Positions 7,772 through 17,300 of a stretch of 38,384 bases of DNA are shown here, piece by piece. Made by a program: the position numbers and the translations under genes. The notes beneath the pieces are model-generated. The model searched no databases and had not been told where the DNA came from. It saw only the letters and a list, made by a program, of their open reading frames with translations. The DNA is from Natronococcus amylolyticus DSM 10524 (GTDB taxonomy: Archaea; Halobacteriota; Halobacteria; Halobacteriales; Natrialbaceae): assembly GCF_000337675.1 (NCBI RefSeq), contig NZ_AOIB01000016.1, forward strand, positions 36,672 to 75,055, in the 5' to 3' direction. Position 1 is the stretch's first letter, and each line of letters starts with the position of its first letter.

Positions 7772-9109
7772 TCAGCGGTGGAGGTGACAGGCCGCGAAGT
7801 GAGTATCGGTACCGTACTCCGGCTGGATCTCGTAGGCCGGTCGCTCGGTCGCACAGATGCTCTCGCGGGCGAACGACTCGAGCAGGAGCTCGCGGGCCTC
7901 CTCCCAGTCATCGTGGTCGTCGTCGCGCTCCTCGCTCCCGTCGCCGGGATCGGTCGCGACGAGATCGATCGCGTCCGCGACGATCTCGCCGGCCTCGCCG
8001 CGGGGGAGATCCCCACCGAAGAACTCCTGGCGGAACTCGCCTGCGGGCATCGGCTCGAACGTCCGGCGCTTGACCGCGCGCATGAACGTCCGCGTGTGGG
8101 CCCACTCCTCGTCGGTCCACTCGTACCTCTCGGGGGCGATCAGACGCGGACACCGGGTTCGGAACCGACATCCCGACGGCGGATCGATCGGACTTGGCAC
8201 CTCGCCCTCGAGAACGCCCCGGGCGTCTCGCTCCCGCGGATCGGGGACGGGAATCGAGTCGAGCAGCGCTCGTGTGTAGGGGTGCTGGGGGTTCTCGAAC
8301 AGCTCCTCCTTGTCGGCGAGTTCGACGATGTTGCCCAGATACATCACCGCGACGCGATCCGAGATGTGGCGGATCACCGAGAGGTCGTGAGCGATGAAGA
8401 GGTAGGTCAGGCCGAACTCGTCCTGGAGCTCCTCCATCGTGTTCAACACCTGGGCCTGGATCGAGACGTCGAGCGCCGAGACGGGCTCGTCGCAGACGAT
8501 GAACTCCGGGTCGACCGACAGCGCCCGTGCGAGGTTGACCCGCTGGCGCTGGCCGCCGGAGAAGGCGTGGGGATGGCGGTTGTAGTGATGGGGGTCGAGT
8601 CCGACCTTCTCGAGCAGCATCTTCGCGCGCTGCTCGCGGCCCTCGTCGTCCAACATCCCGTGGGCCCGCATCGGCTCCTCGACGATCTGGCCGATCTTCA
8701 TCCGGGGGTCGAGCGACGCCTGGGGATCCTGGAAGATCATCTGGATCTCCGACCGTTTCTGCCGGAGCTCCTCGCCGCTCATCTCCGCCAGATCCTGCCC
8801 CTTGAAGTCGATCGTCCCCTCGGTCGGCTCGAGCAGGCGCAGCAGGGTTCGCCCCAGCGTACTCTTCCCACAGCCCGACTCGCCGACGAGCCCCAGGGTC
8901 TCACCGCGGCGGATCTCGAAGTCCACGTCGTCGACCGCCTTGACACGCTGCTGGCCGACGTCGATCGGCGGGAACTGGCTCGAGTCGAAGGAGAGCCCGC
9001 TCAGAAGCCCCGACTCTTGGTTAAAATACTTCTTCAGGTTCCGTACCCGGATCAGCGGCTCGCCGCGGCCGACGTCGTCGGTCGTCCCGGAGTCAGCCGG
9101 GCTACTCAC
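7772..9109 (-). CDS. dppF: dipeptide/oligopeptide ABC transporter ATP-binding protein (DppF/OppF type)
   Basis: A 445-aa ATPase of a peptide importer. It contains Walker [10 protein letters not shown], a Q-loop in [14 protein letters not shown], the signature [14 protein letters not shown], Walker [15 protein letters not shown] and the switch His in LFIAHDLSV. The C-terminal oligopeptide-transporter extension has GCRFRTRCP and a distal Cys (AACH), a Cys pattern that can bind an iron-sulfur cluster in this family. The tail after it is longer than usual and acidic ([12 protein letters not shown]). The GTG at 9109 is chosen because GGAGGTG ends six bases before it. It overlaps the dppD stop by eight bases (GTGAGTAG), so the pair is translationally coupled. 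Last gene of the operon. Confidence 0.92.
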   Translation of the reverse strand: MSSPADSGTTDDVGRGEPLIRVRNLKKYFNQESGLLSGLSFDSSQFPPIDVGQQRVKAVDDVDFEIRRGETLGLVGESGCGKSTLGRTLLRLLEPTEGTIDFKGQDLAEMSGEELRQKRSEIQMIFQDPQASLDPRMKIGQIVEEPMRAHGMLDDEGREQRAKMLLEKVGLDPHHYNRHPHAFSGGQRQRVNLARALSVDPEFIVCDEPVSALDVSIQAQVLNTMEELQDEFGLTYLFIAHDLSVIRHISDRVAVMYLGNIVELADKEELFENPQHPYTRALLDSIPVPDPRERDARGVLEGEVPSPIDPPSGCRFRTRCPRLIAPERYEWTDEEWAHTRTFMRAVKRRTFEPMPAGEFRQEFFGGDLPRGEAGEIVADAIDLVATDPGDGSEERDDDHDDWEEARELLLESFARESICATERPAYEIQPEYGTDTHFAACHLHR

Positions 9110-10217
9110 CGTCCTCACCTCCTGGCGTGCCCGCGGTCAGCCGTGGCTCCGCCTCGAGCGGCGGGCTCTCGTCGTAGCCGACGTCGAAGGCGTCGTGTTT
9201 GACACAGGCCGCGTTGTGCGGGTAGCCGTCGGCCCGCGCGACCTCCTTCGGCTCGGGGTGGACGCGCTGACAGACCTCCCTGGCGTCGGGACAGCGCGGG
9301 TGGAACCGACAGCCCGACGGCGGCGAGATCGCTTCCGGCATCACCCCCTCGATTGGCTCGAGCTCGCCGACGGTTCGGTCGGGCCGGGGCATCGAGTTCA
9401 GCAGCGCCTGCGTGTAGGGGTGTTTGGTGTCGTGGAACAGCTCGTCGACGGGCGCCTGTTCGATGACCTCGCCGAGGTACATGACGTTGACCCGGTCGCA
9501 GATCTCGGCGACGACGCCCATGTCGTGGGTGACCCAGATGAAGCTCGTGCCGTACTTCTCCTGGAGGTCGTCGACCAGGTCGATGATCTGACCCTCGACG
9601 GTGACGTCGAGCGCCGTCGTCGGCTCGTCGGCGATGATCAGGCTCGGCTCGCAGGCCAGCGCCATGGCGATCAGCACCCGCTGGCGCATCCCGCCCGAGA
9701 ACTGGTGGGGGTACTCCTCGTAGCGCTCCTCGGGGTCGGGGATGCCGACCTCCCGGAGCATCCGAATCGCCTCCGCTCTGGCCTCCTTCCCGGAGAGGTC
9801 GCGGTTGAGTTCGATGAACTCCCGGAGCTGTCCCCCGACGGTGAAGACGGGGTTGAGCGACTCCATCGGATCCTGGAAGATGACCGCGATCTCGTTGCCC
9901 CGGATCCGGTCCCGGACCGCCTCGTTCGAGAGCATGTCCTCGCGCTCCCGGAGTTCGCCGTCGGGGCCCTCCTCGAGGCCGAAGATCGTCTCCCCTCTGT
10001 AGGTGATCTCGCCGCCGACGATCTCGCCGGGGTGTTCGACGAGCCGCAGCAGGCTCATCGAGGCGACCGACTTGCCGGCCCCCGACTCGCCGACGAGGCC
10101 GACGATCTCGCCCTCGTGGACCTCGAAGGAGATCCCGTCGACTGCGCGTACTGTACCGGCGTCCGTGAAGAACTGCGTCTTGAGATTCTCGACGCGAAGT
10201 AGTGGTTCGGAGCTCAT
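9102..10217 (-). CDS. dppD: dipeptide/oligopeptide ABC transporter ATP-binding protein (DppD/OppD type)
   Basis: A 371-aa ATPase partner of the DppF-type protein. Residues 5-260 are the nucleotide-binding domain, with Walker [10 protein letters not shown], a Q-loop in [14 protein letters not shown], signature [15 protein letters not shown], Walker [15 protein letters not shown] and switch His in [10 protein letters not shown]. The C-terminal peptide-transporter domain carries [16 protein letters not shown] and a later AACVKHD, giving four Cys in the spacing known for the [4Fe-4S] site of DppD. It couples ATP hydrolysis to peptide uptake at the membrane. The ATG at 10217 lies one base after the dppC stop. 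Confidence 0.93.
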   Translation of the reverse strand: MSSEPLLRVENLKTQFFTDAGTVRAVDGISFEVHEGEIVGLVGESGAGKSVASMSLLRLVEHPGEIVGGEITYRGETIFGLEEGPDGELREREDMLSNEAVRDRIRGNEIAVIFQDPMESLNPVFTVGGQLREFIELNRDLSGKEARAEAIRMLREVGIPDPEERYEEYPHQFSGGMRQRVLIAMALACEPSLIIADEPTTALDVTVEGQIIDLVDDLQEKYGTSFIWVTHDMGVVAEICDRVNVMYLGEVIEQAPVDELFHDTKHPYTQALLNSMPRPDRTVGELEPIEGVMPEAISPPSGCRFHPRCPDAREVCQRVHPEPKEVARADGYPHNAACVKHDAFDVGYDESPPLEAEPRLTAGTPGGEDGE

Positions 10218-10218
10218 G

Positions 10219-11217
10219 TTAGTTTTTGAGTCGTGGGTCCAGCGCGTCCTGCAGGCCGTCGCCGAAGAGGTTGAATCCCATGATGGTGATCAGAATGGCG
10301 ATACCGGGCCAGACCGAGAGCCAGACGTTCGAGTGCATGTAGCCGTGCGAGACGTTCAGCATCTCGCCCCAGTCCGGCGTCGGCGGCTGTGCGCCGTAGC
10401 CGAGGAACGAGAGTCCGGCGACGATGAGGATCGTGACGCCGATCTGCAGCGTCGCGTAGACGAGCACGGGTGCGAAGCTGTTCGGGATCACGTGCCGAAG
10501 GATGATGTTTCGGTTCTTGACACCCGAGGCCCTGGCGGCCTCGATGTAGTCCATCTCGCGGATCGAGAGCACCTCGCTGCGGATGATCCGAGCGAACACC
10601 GGGATGAAGGTGATCCCGACGCCGAGGATCGCATAGGTGATGTCCGGGCTACCCCCGCTGACGAACACGGTGAAGACGATGATGAGGATCAGCGGCGGGA
10701 TGGCGTAGACGGTCTCGACGACCCGCATGAGCAGGTCGTCGATCTTGCCGCCGTAGAACCCAGCGACGGATCCGATAACCGTTCCGCCGACGAAACCGAT
10801 GAGCGTCGAGACGATACCGACGCTCACCGACACCTGGGCGCCGTAGACGATCCGAGTGAAGTAATCGCGTCCGTTCGGATCCGTACCCAGCGGGTAGGAC
10901 ATCGAGCCGTCGGCGTGGAACGCCGGCGGCAGGTGTCCCTCGCCCTCGCCCGGCGGGGGGATCCGCTCGGGGTGGTCGAAGATCGGCAGCGCCTCCGCGA
11001 AGGTAAAGTCCGATATCGCGCCCAGCGTGAGCCGCGAGAGGTTGCTGTCGATCAGCGTGTACAACGAGATGAGCAGGACGAAGCCGACGACGTACAGCCC
11101 CCATCGCGCGGTGGTGTCGTCTTTGACCTTCGTGATCGTGTGCCGCCAGCCAAACTTCGCCTCGACCTCCTTCGAGGGCCCCGATTCGCCGCCGCCCTGA
11201 GATTCGCCTATCGCCAT
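10219..11217 (-). CDS. dppC: peptide ABC transporter permease (DppC/OppC type)
   Basis: A 332-aa inner permease. Hydrophobic segments include one near residues 45-62 and a core of about five helices after residue 120. The EAA loop, EAARASGVKNRNIILRHVIPN, is followed by GLSFLGYGAQPPTPDWGEML, the DppC/OppC signature. The ATG at 11217 (MAIGES) is preferred over the ORF start at 11244, because GGGGAGGAGG lies just upstream on the minus strand and the start is one base after the dppB stop. With DppB it forms the translocation channel for di- or oligopeptides. Confidence 0.93.
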   Translation of the reverse strand: MAIGESQGGGESGPSKEVEAKFGWRHTITKVKDDTTARWGLYVVGFVLLISLYTLIDSNLSRLTLGAISDFTFAEALPIFDHPERIPPPGEGEGHLPPAFHADGSMSYPLGTDPNGRDYFTRIVYGAQVSVSVGIVSTLIGFVGGTVIGSVAGFYGGKIDDLLMRVVETVYAIPPLILIIVFTVFVSGGSPDITYAILGVGITFIPVFARIIRSEVLSIREMDYIEAARASGVKNRNIILRHVIPNSFAPVLVYATLQIGVTILIVAGLSFLGYGAQPPTPDWGEMLNVSHGYMHSNVWLSVWPGIAILITIMGFNLFGDGLQDALDPRLKN

Positions 11218-11218
11218 G

Positions 11219-12220
11219 TTATTCCTCCTCCCCGTAGGTGACACGGGGGTCGATGTACGCGTACGAGATGTCCGTGATGATCACGCCGATGACGAACATC
11301 GTCCCGATGACGATCGTGATCCCCATGATCAGCTGGTAGTCGAGCGACTGGATCGCCTCGATGAACAGTCGTCCCATGCCGTTGATGTTGAAGACGTACT
11401 CGATGAGCACGGCGCCGCCGAGCGCCGTCGACAGGTTGAGTCCGATGATCGTGATGATCGGCAGCTGGGCGACCTGGAAGGCGTGCTTGCGAAGGATCGT
11501 TCGCTCCGGAACGCCGTAGGCGCGAGCGAGCTTGACGTACTCGCCCTGGAGCGACTCGATCATCTGCGTGCGTTCGACGCGCATCAGCGTCGCCATCTGT
11601 AACGTTCCGAGCGCAACCATCGGGAGCAACAGGTGGCGTGCCGTCTGATAGAGTAGTTCGGGCCACGTGTCGATCCAGTCGTAGGCCTCCGGCCCCCACC
11701 ACGGGTAGACGAGCCCGCTCGAGGGAAGCCAGCCGAGCTGGACGGCAAATAGCAGGATCAGCATGATGCCGATCCAGAACGACGGCGTGCTGACGCCGAT
11801 CAGCGCGACGATCCGGGAGATGTGGTCTGCCGGGTCGTTCCGACGCGTGGCGGCGAAGATACCGAGCGGGATCGCCGTCGCGATCGCGAAGGCGTACGCC
11901 GAGAGCACGAGCAACAGCGTCGGACCGAGCCGGCTGAGCATGAGATCGCTCACCGGCTGGTTGCGGTGAATACTGTGTCCGAAATCGCCCTGTACCAGTC
12001 CGCTCATGTACGTGATGTACCGCTCGTGCAGCGGTTGATCTAACCCGTACCGTTGTTCGATCGTCTCGATCAGTTCCTCGTCGACCTCCTGGCCCTGCAA
12101 CATCAGTCGGACCGGGTCGCCCGGAGCCAGATTGGCGAGCAAGAAGGTGATGATCGTGATACCGATCAGTACCGGGATCGCCTGAAGAAGTCGGTACAGC
12201 GTGTAACGAAGTAGTCCCAT
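11219..12220 (-). CDS. dppB: peptide ABC transporter permease (DppB/OppB type)
   Basis: A 333-aa integral membrane protein with about six helices. The N-terminal motif YTLYRLLQAIPVLIGITIIT and LAPGDPVRLM are typical of DppB/OppB. The large loop carries YGLDQPLHERYITYMSGLVQGDFG. The EAA loop is KLARAYGVPERTILRKHAF, followed by the conserved TALGGAVLIEYVFNINGMG. It lies 81 bases after the binding-protein gene and immediately before dppC, so the importer is one minus-strand operon. Confidence 0.94.
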   Translation of the reverse strand: MGLLRYTLYRLLQAIPVLIGITIITFLLANLAPGDPVRLMLQGQEVDEELIETIEQRYGLDQPLHERYITYMSGLVQGDFGHSIHRNQPVSDLMLSRLGPTLLLVLSAYAFAIATAIPLGIFAATRRNDPADHISRIVALIGVSTPSFWIGIMLILLFAVQLGWLPSSGLVYPWWGPEAYDWIDTWPELLYQTARHLLLPMVALGTLQMATLMRVERTQMIESLQGEYVKLARAYGVPERTILRKHAFQVAQLPIITIIGLNLSTALGGAVLIEYVFNINGMGRLFIEAIQSLDYQLIMGITIVIGTMFVIGVIITDISYAYIDPRVTYGEEE

Positions 12221-12301
12221 CTGGATATCGTGCTATCAGTAGTTGGCCGAAAGGGGTATGTAGGTATTTTTGTTCCTGTTCCGTTTGGGTCGGCGGACTG
12301 A

Positions 12302-13981
12302 TCAGTCGTCGATCCAGACGTTGCCCTCGTCGGAGACGAGGTGAGGGTTGTACTGCATCTGTGGATGGACGTGCATATCTCTGACGTGCTCGCCGGTGGC
12401 CATCGAGTTGTGCTCGGTGTACGCCGGCAACGCCGGGAGTTCCTCGAGGATCTCCTCGATGACGTCGTTGTAGAGCTCCTGGCGCTCCTCGTCGTCGGCG
12501 GATTCGCGCGCCTCGACGATGTTGTCGTGGAAGTCGTCGCTTCCCTCGTAGAAGTGACCCTGGTTGGTCCCCTCCTGGCTCTCGTGGAAGTTGGGGTAGA
12601 GGTACTGGTCGGGGTCGGGTCCGCCCGTCCAGCCGACGATGTACAGTTCGTAATCGTCAGGGTTCCCGTCGCTGTAGATCGTCTGCTCGAGCATCGCGCC
12701 GAAGTCCATCGTCTGAACCTCCATGTCGTGGCCGAGCTCGCCAACCCGGGTCGCGACGCGCTCGGCGAGCGTCGCTCGCTCGTCGTCCGGCGCCAGGAAC
12801 GTCGGGTTCCAGTCGTCGGGTGCGTGCTCGTCGAGGAGCTCCTCGGCCTGTTCGGGATCGTACTGGGGGTACAGCTCTTCTTCCCACTCGTCGACCGGGA
12901 AGTCCCACAGGTCGTTGGTGATACGCGACGTCGGTGTCACCAGCGGAATCGCGGCGTTGTTCAGATACGTCTCGACGTAGTCCTGCATCGAGAACGCGTG
13001 AGCGATCCCGCGGCGCACGTTCGGATCGGCCGTTCCTGCGCCCTCGTTACAGTTGAAGTAGATGTACGCGACCGAGGGGCTCTCGGCAACGTGGAGGTTG
13101 ACGTCGTCCTCGCCCTCGAGTTCGTCCCAGTCGTCGTTCGGGACGTCGCCGATCGCGTCGGTGTCGCCGGCCATCATCTCGCTGACGCGGCTCGCGTCGT
13201 CGACGTTGTCCTCGAAGCGGATCGCCTGCAGATGGGGCATCGGATCGTCCCAGTAGTCCTCGAAGCGCTCGAGTTCGACGTACTCTCCATGCTGGAAGTC
13301 CGCCCACTGGAACGGTCCGGAGCCGACCGGATCGGTGTTGAACGCCTCGGTGTCCTCCGTCCGAACGTCCTCGGGGACGATCGCGACGGCCTGGTTGAAC
13401 ATCTCCCAGGGACCGTACGGATGCTCGAGGTCGACCTGGAGCTGGTAGTCGTCGATCGCCTCGGCCGATTCGATCATGTCGTACGTCGAGATGTTCGGCG
13501 TCTCCTCCTCGACCGGCGCGGTAAACGAGTGGGCGACGTCGGAAGCGGTGAGCTCGTCGCCGTTGTGGAACTCGATTCCCTCGTGGATCTCGTAGAGGTA
13601 GCGCGTGTCGTCGCGTTCGACGTCGGGGAAGTCGACGGCGACCTTCGGCTCGAGTTCGTAGTCGTAGTTGAACTCGAAGAGGTCGTCGTAGATCAGATTC
13701 GAGACCTGAACGCTGTAGGCGTCGTTCGCGACGACGGGGTCGAAGTCCTCGTCGCGCTCGAGTTCCTGCGTGTAGACCATCGTGCCGTCGCTGACGGCGT
13801 CGGGGTCGTCGGGCTCGTCCCGTTCGTAGTCGTACTCCTCCGGATCAAGGATTTCGCCGCCTTCCTCGTCGTCGTCGTCGTCACCGTTCCCACCGATGCA
13901 CCCTGCAATGGCCGCGGCGGAGACCGCGGTACCCGAGGCGAGGACGTGCCGTCGGGTCCATACCTTCTGGTTGTTTGCCAT
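12302..13981 (-). CDS. dppA: peptide ABC transporter substrate-binding lipoprotein
   Basis: A 559-aa extracytoplasmic binding protein of the SBP_bac_5 family. The N-terminus carries a twin-arginine signal (TRRHVLASGTAVSAAAIAGC) ending in an archaeal lipobox AGC, so the mature protein is probably a Tat-exported, lipid-anchored receptor. A polyacidic linker follows (GDDDDDEEGGE). Family features include YEIHEGIEFHNGDELTASDV (about residues 130-150), NTDPVGSGPFQWADF and VRRGIAHAFSMQDYV. ATG at 13981 is preferred over GTG at 13987. The TATA-like ACATATATAG lies about 30 bases upstream. It captures peptides for the DppBCDF machinery encoded behind it; the exact ligand is not predictable. Confidence 0.92.
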   Translation of the reverse strand: MANNQKVWTRRHVLASGTAVSAAAIAGCIGGNGDDDDDEEGGEILDPEEYDYERDEPDDPDAVSDGTMVYTQELERDEDFDPVVANDAYSVQVSNLIYDDLFEFNYDYELEPKVAVDFPDVERDDTRYLYEIHEGIEFHNGDELTASDVAHSFTAPVEEETPNISTYDMIESAEAIDDYQLQVDLEHPYGPWEMFNQAVAIVPEDVRTEDTEAFNTDPVGSGPFQWADFQHGEYVELERFEDYWDDPMPHLQAIRFEDNVDDASRVSEMMAGDTDAIGDVPNDDWDELEGEDDVNLHVAESPSVAYIYFNCNEGAGTADPNVRRGIAHAFSMQDYVETYLNNAAIPLVTPTSRITNDLWDFPVDEWEEELYPQYDPEQAEELLDEHAPDDWNPTFLAPDDERATLAERVATRVGELGHDMEVQTMDFGAMLEQTIYSDGNPDDYELYIVGWTGGPDPDQYLYPNFHESQEGTNQGHFYEGSDDFHDNIVEARESADDEERQELYNDVIEEILEELPALPAYTEHNSMATGEHVRDMHVHPQMQYNPHLVSDEGNVWIDD

Positions 13982-14007
13982 TCTCACAGTAATGGCCGTG
14001 GCAGCAA

Positions 14008-14018
14008 ACTATATATGT
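14008..14018 (-). promoter_or_regulatory. TATA box for the peptide importer operon
   Basis: AACATATATAG on the minus strand lies 27-37 bases before the ATG at 13981, the only strong AT-rich element upstream of the five-gene operon. Confidence 0.55.
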
Positions 14019-14232
14019 TTTGGTTTATCGTGGAGAATCGGCGTCCCGATAGCCATTTTCATCCAATAGCTGCCGTTTGTGGACGTTCGATACGTTATTT
14101 CAGGGCATGCATCTTATAATTTCACTATAGATGTGTCAGTAGCACATGGATCTCGCCCGAAAAGGGACGATTCCGCGCGGCCCGCGCCGGGGACCGGTGC
14201 GCTTTTTCTTCCGGCCGTCACAGTAGTGTCGT

Positions 14233-14325
14233 ATGAACTATCGAGCCGTCGAGCACGGAACGGAGTACGTCGCCGCCCTCGGGTGCGAGTACGACGAGAC
14301 GACCGATCTCGACCGCTGGCTCTGA
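14233..14325 (+). CDS. 30-codon ORF immediately upstream of polC; possible remnant
   Basis: A short frame of 30 residues (MNYRAVEHGTEYVAALG then CEYDETTDLDRWL) ends one base before the polymerase ATG. A T-rich promoter-like GCTTTTTCTT lies about 25 bases before its ATG. The first 15 residues resemble the start of archaeal PPC/DUF296 DNA-binding proteins (MxYRxV...YVxxL), and the last ten resemble their end. This reading is from memory and uncertain. It may be a translated leader coupled to polC, an internally deleted remnant of a longer gene, or chance. Being flush with polC, it would couple initiation of the polymerase. Confidence 0.4.
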   Translation: MNYRAVEHGTEYVAALGCEYDETTDLDRWL

Positions 14326-14326
14326 G

Positions 14327-17300
14327 ATGCGCGAGGAAGACGAACGCTACTTCCGCCGGCTCGAGGCCCAGCTCGATACCGCGTTCGACGTCGCCGAACG
14401 GGCCAAAGAGCGGGGCGGGGATCCCGAACCCGAAGTCGAGATCCCCGTCGCCAAGGACATGGCCGACCGCGTCGAGAACATCCTCGGGATCGACGACGTC
14501 GCCGAGCGCGTCCGCGAACTCGAGGGCGAGATGAGCCGCGAGGAGGCCGCATTGGCGCTCGCCGAGGACTTCGCGGAGGGACGAGTCGGCGACTACGAGA
14601 CGAGAGCGGGCAAGGTCGAGGGGGCGGTCCGCACGGCGGTCGCCCTGCTCACCGAGGGCGTCGTCGCCGCCCCCATCGAGGGGATCGACAGGGTCGAACT
14701 GCTCGAGAACGACGACGGCACCGAGTTCGTCAACGTCTACTACGCGGGGCCGATCCGCTCGGCGGGCGGAACCGCACAGGCCCTCTCGGTGCTCGTGGCG
14801 GACTACACACGCGCGCTCGTCGGGATCGAACAGTACAACGCGAGATCGGAAGAGGTCGAACGCTACGCCGAGGAGATCGGCCTCTACGACAAGGAGACGG
14901 GACTACAGTACACCCCCAAGGACAAGGAGACGAAGTTCATCGCCAAACACCTCCCGATCATGCTCGACGGGGAGGCCACGGGCGACGAGGAGGTTTCCGG
15001 GTTCCGGGACTTAGAGCGCGTCGACACCAACAACGCCCGCGGCGGGATGTGTCTCGTCCTGGCCGAGGGGATCGCCCTGAAGGCCCCGAAGATCCAGCGC
15101 TACACCTCCGCGCTCGACGAGATCGACTGGCCCTGGCTGCAGGACCTCATCGACGGCAACTACGCCGACGAGGCGGCCGACGCGCCGGAGGACGAAGACG
15201 GTGAGGCAGACGAGGCGTCCGACGACGGCGGCGGTGGCGAGAATGAGACGGAGCCCGCCGAACCCGAGGGCCCCGTCCGGGCAAAGTCCTCCCAGAAGTT
15301 TCTCCGGGATCTGATCGCCGGCCGCCCCGTCTTCTCGCATCCAAGCGCCGCTGGCGGTTTCCGGCTCCGGTACGGCCGCGCGCGCAACCACGGCTTCGCG
15401 ACCGGTGGGGTCCACCCCGCGACGATGCACCTCCTCGACGATTTCCTCGCGACCGGGACCCAGATCAAGACCGAGCGGCCCGGCAAGGCCCACGGGATCG
15501 TCCCGGTCGACACGATTGACGGTCCGACAGTCAAGCTGGCCAACGGTGACGTCCGCCGGATCGACGACCCCCAGGAGGCCCTCGAGATCAGAAACGGCGT
15601 CGAGCGGATCCTCGACGCCGGCGAGTACCTGGTCAACTACGGCGAGTTCGTCGAGAACAACCATCCCCTCTCGCCTGCCTCGTACGTCTTCGAGTGGTGG
15701 ATCCAGGATCTCGAGGCCGCGGGTGCGGACGTCCAGGCCCTCGAGGACGACCCCCGGATCGACCTCGAGAACCCCGACGCCGACCGAGCCCTCGAGTGGG
15801 CAACGTCCTACGACGCGCCGCTTCATCCGCAGTACACCTACCTCTGGCACGACGTCTCCGTCGCGGAGTTCCGTACGCTCGCCGACGCGGTCGCGAACGG
15901 CCGGGTCGAGCGCGCCGACGGCGGCGACGGAACGCTCGTCCTCGCACACGACGAGACCGTCCGCGGGGCCCTCGAGGCGATCATCGTCGAGCACCGCCAG
16001 CGTCCCGACGACGGCCGGATCGAGATCGACGACTGGAAACCGTTCGCGCACACGGTCGGCTGCGAGCCCAGGGAAACGGTCGCCGACGGCGCGGCGGCCG
16101 ACCCCGACGCCCGAGACCGACGGCCGACCGTCGAACTCGAGCGCACCTGGAGCGACGACGATCTCTCCGAGCGCGCCCGCACGTGGGGCCACGAGGAGGA
16201 AGGCGACAACGCCATCGAGGCGGTCAACGAGGTCGCCCCCTTCACGGTTCGAGAGCGCGCGCCCACGCGGATCGGCAATCGGATGGGTCGCCCCGAGAAG
16301 TCGGAGCGCCGGGACCTGAGCCCGCCGGTCCACACCCTGTTCCCGATCGGCGAGGCCGGGGGCCCACAGCGCAACGTCGCGGACGCGGCCAAACACGCCG
16401 AGACGATGTCGGATACTCCCGGCGTCGTCGAACTCGAGATCGGTCGTCAGCGCTGTGAGAATTGCGGGACGGAGACGTTCAAGAATCGGTGTCCGGACTG
16501 CAACGAACGGACGACGCCCGACTACCGCTGTCCCGACTGCGAGACGCAGATCGAACCCGACGAGGCGGGTCGCGTCGAGTGTGGCCACTGCGAGGTCGAG
16601 GCTACCTGCGTCGAGCGCCGCGAGGTCGACCTCAACGAGCAGTATCGAGATGCCCTCAAGTCGGTCGGGGAGCGCGAGAATGCCTTCGAGATCCTCAAGG
16701 GCGTGAAGGGGCTCACGTCGACGACCAAAGTCCCCGAGCCGATCGAGAAGGGCGTGCTACGTGCCAAACACGACGTCTCGTCGTTCAAGGACGGCACCGT
16801 CCGCTACGACATGACCGACCTGCCCGTCACCTCCGTCCGGGCCACCGAACTCGACGTCGACATCGGCCAGCTCCAGGCGCTCGGTTACGAGACGGATATC
16901 CACGGCGACCCCCTCGTCCACGAGGACCAGCTAGTCGAGCTGAAGGTACAGGATATCGTCCTCTCGGACGGCGCCGCCGAGCACATGATGCAGACCGCCG
17001 ACTTTATCGACGACCTCCTCGAGCAGTACTACGGGCTCGAGCCGTTCTACGAGCTCGAGGACCGACAGGAGCTCGTCGGCGAGCTGGTGTTCGGGATGGC
17101 GCCACACACGAGTGCGGCAACTGTCGGAAGAGTGGTTGGTTTTACGAGCGCTGCGGTCGGATACGCACATCCGTACTTTCACGCCGCCAAACGCCGCAAC
17201 TGCGACGGAGACGAGGATTGCGTGATGCTCCTCATGGACGGCTTGTTGAACTTTAGTGAAAGCTTCTTGCCAAATCAACGCGGGGGGAAGATGGACGCAC

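Noticed and set aside
12341..14119. 592-aa frame opposite the peptide-binding protein
   Set aside because: Long antisense frames are expected in GC-rich haloarchaeal DNA; the minus strand encodes a clear Tat lipoprotein.
15011..16588. 525-aa frame opposite polC
   Set aside because: Antisense shadow of the DP2 coding sequence; composition follows the reversed codons.
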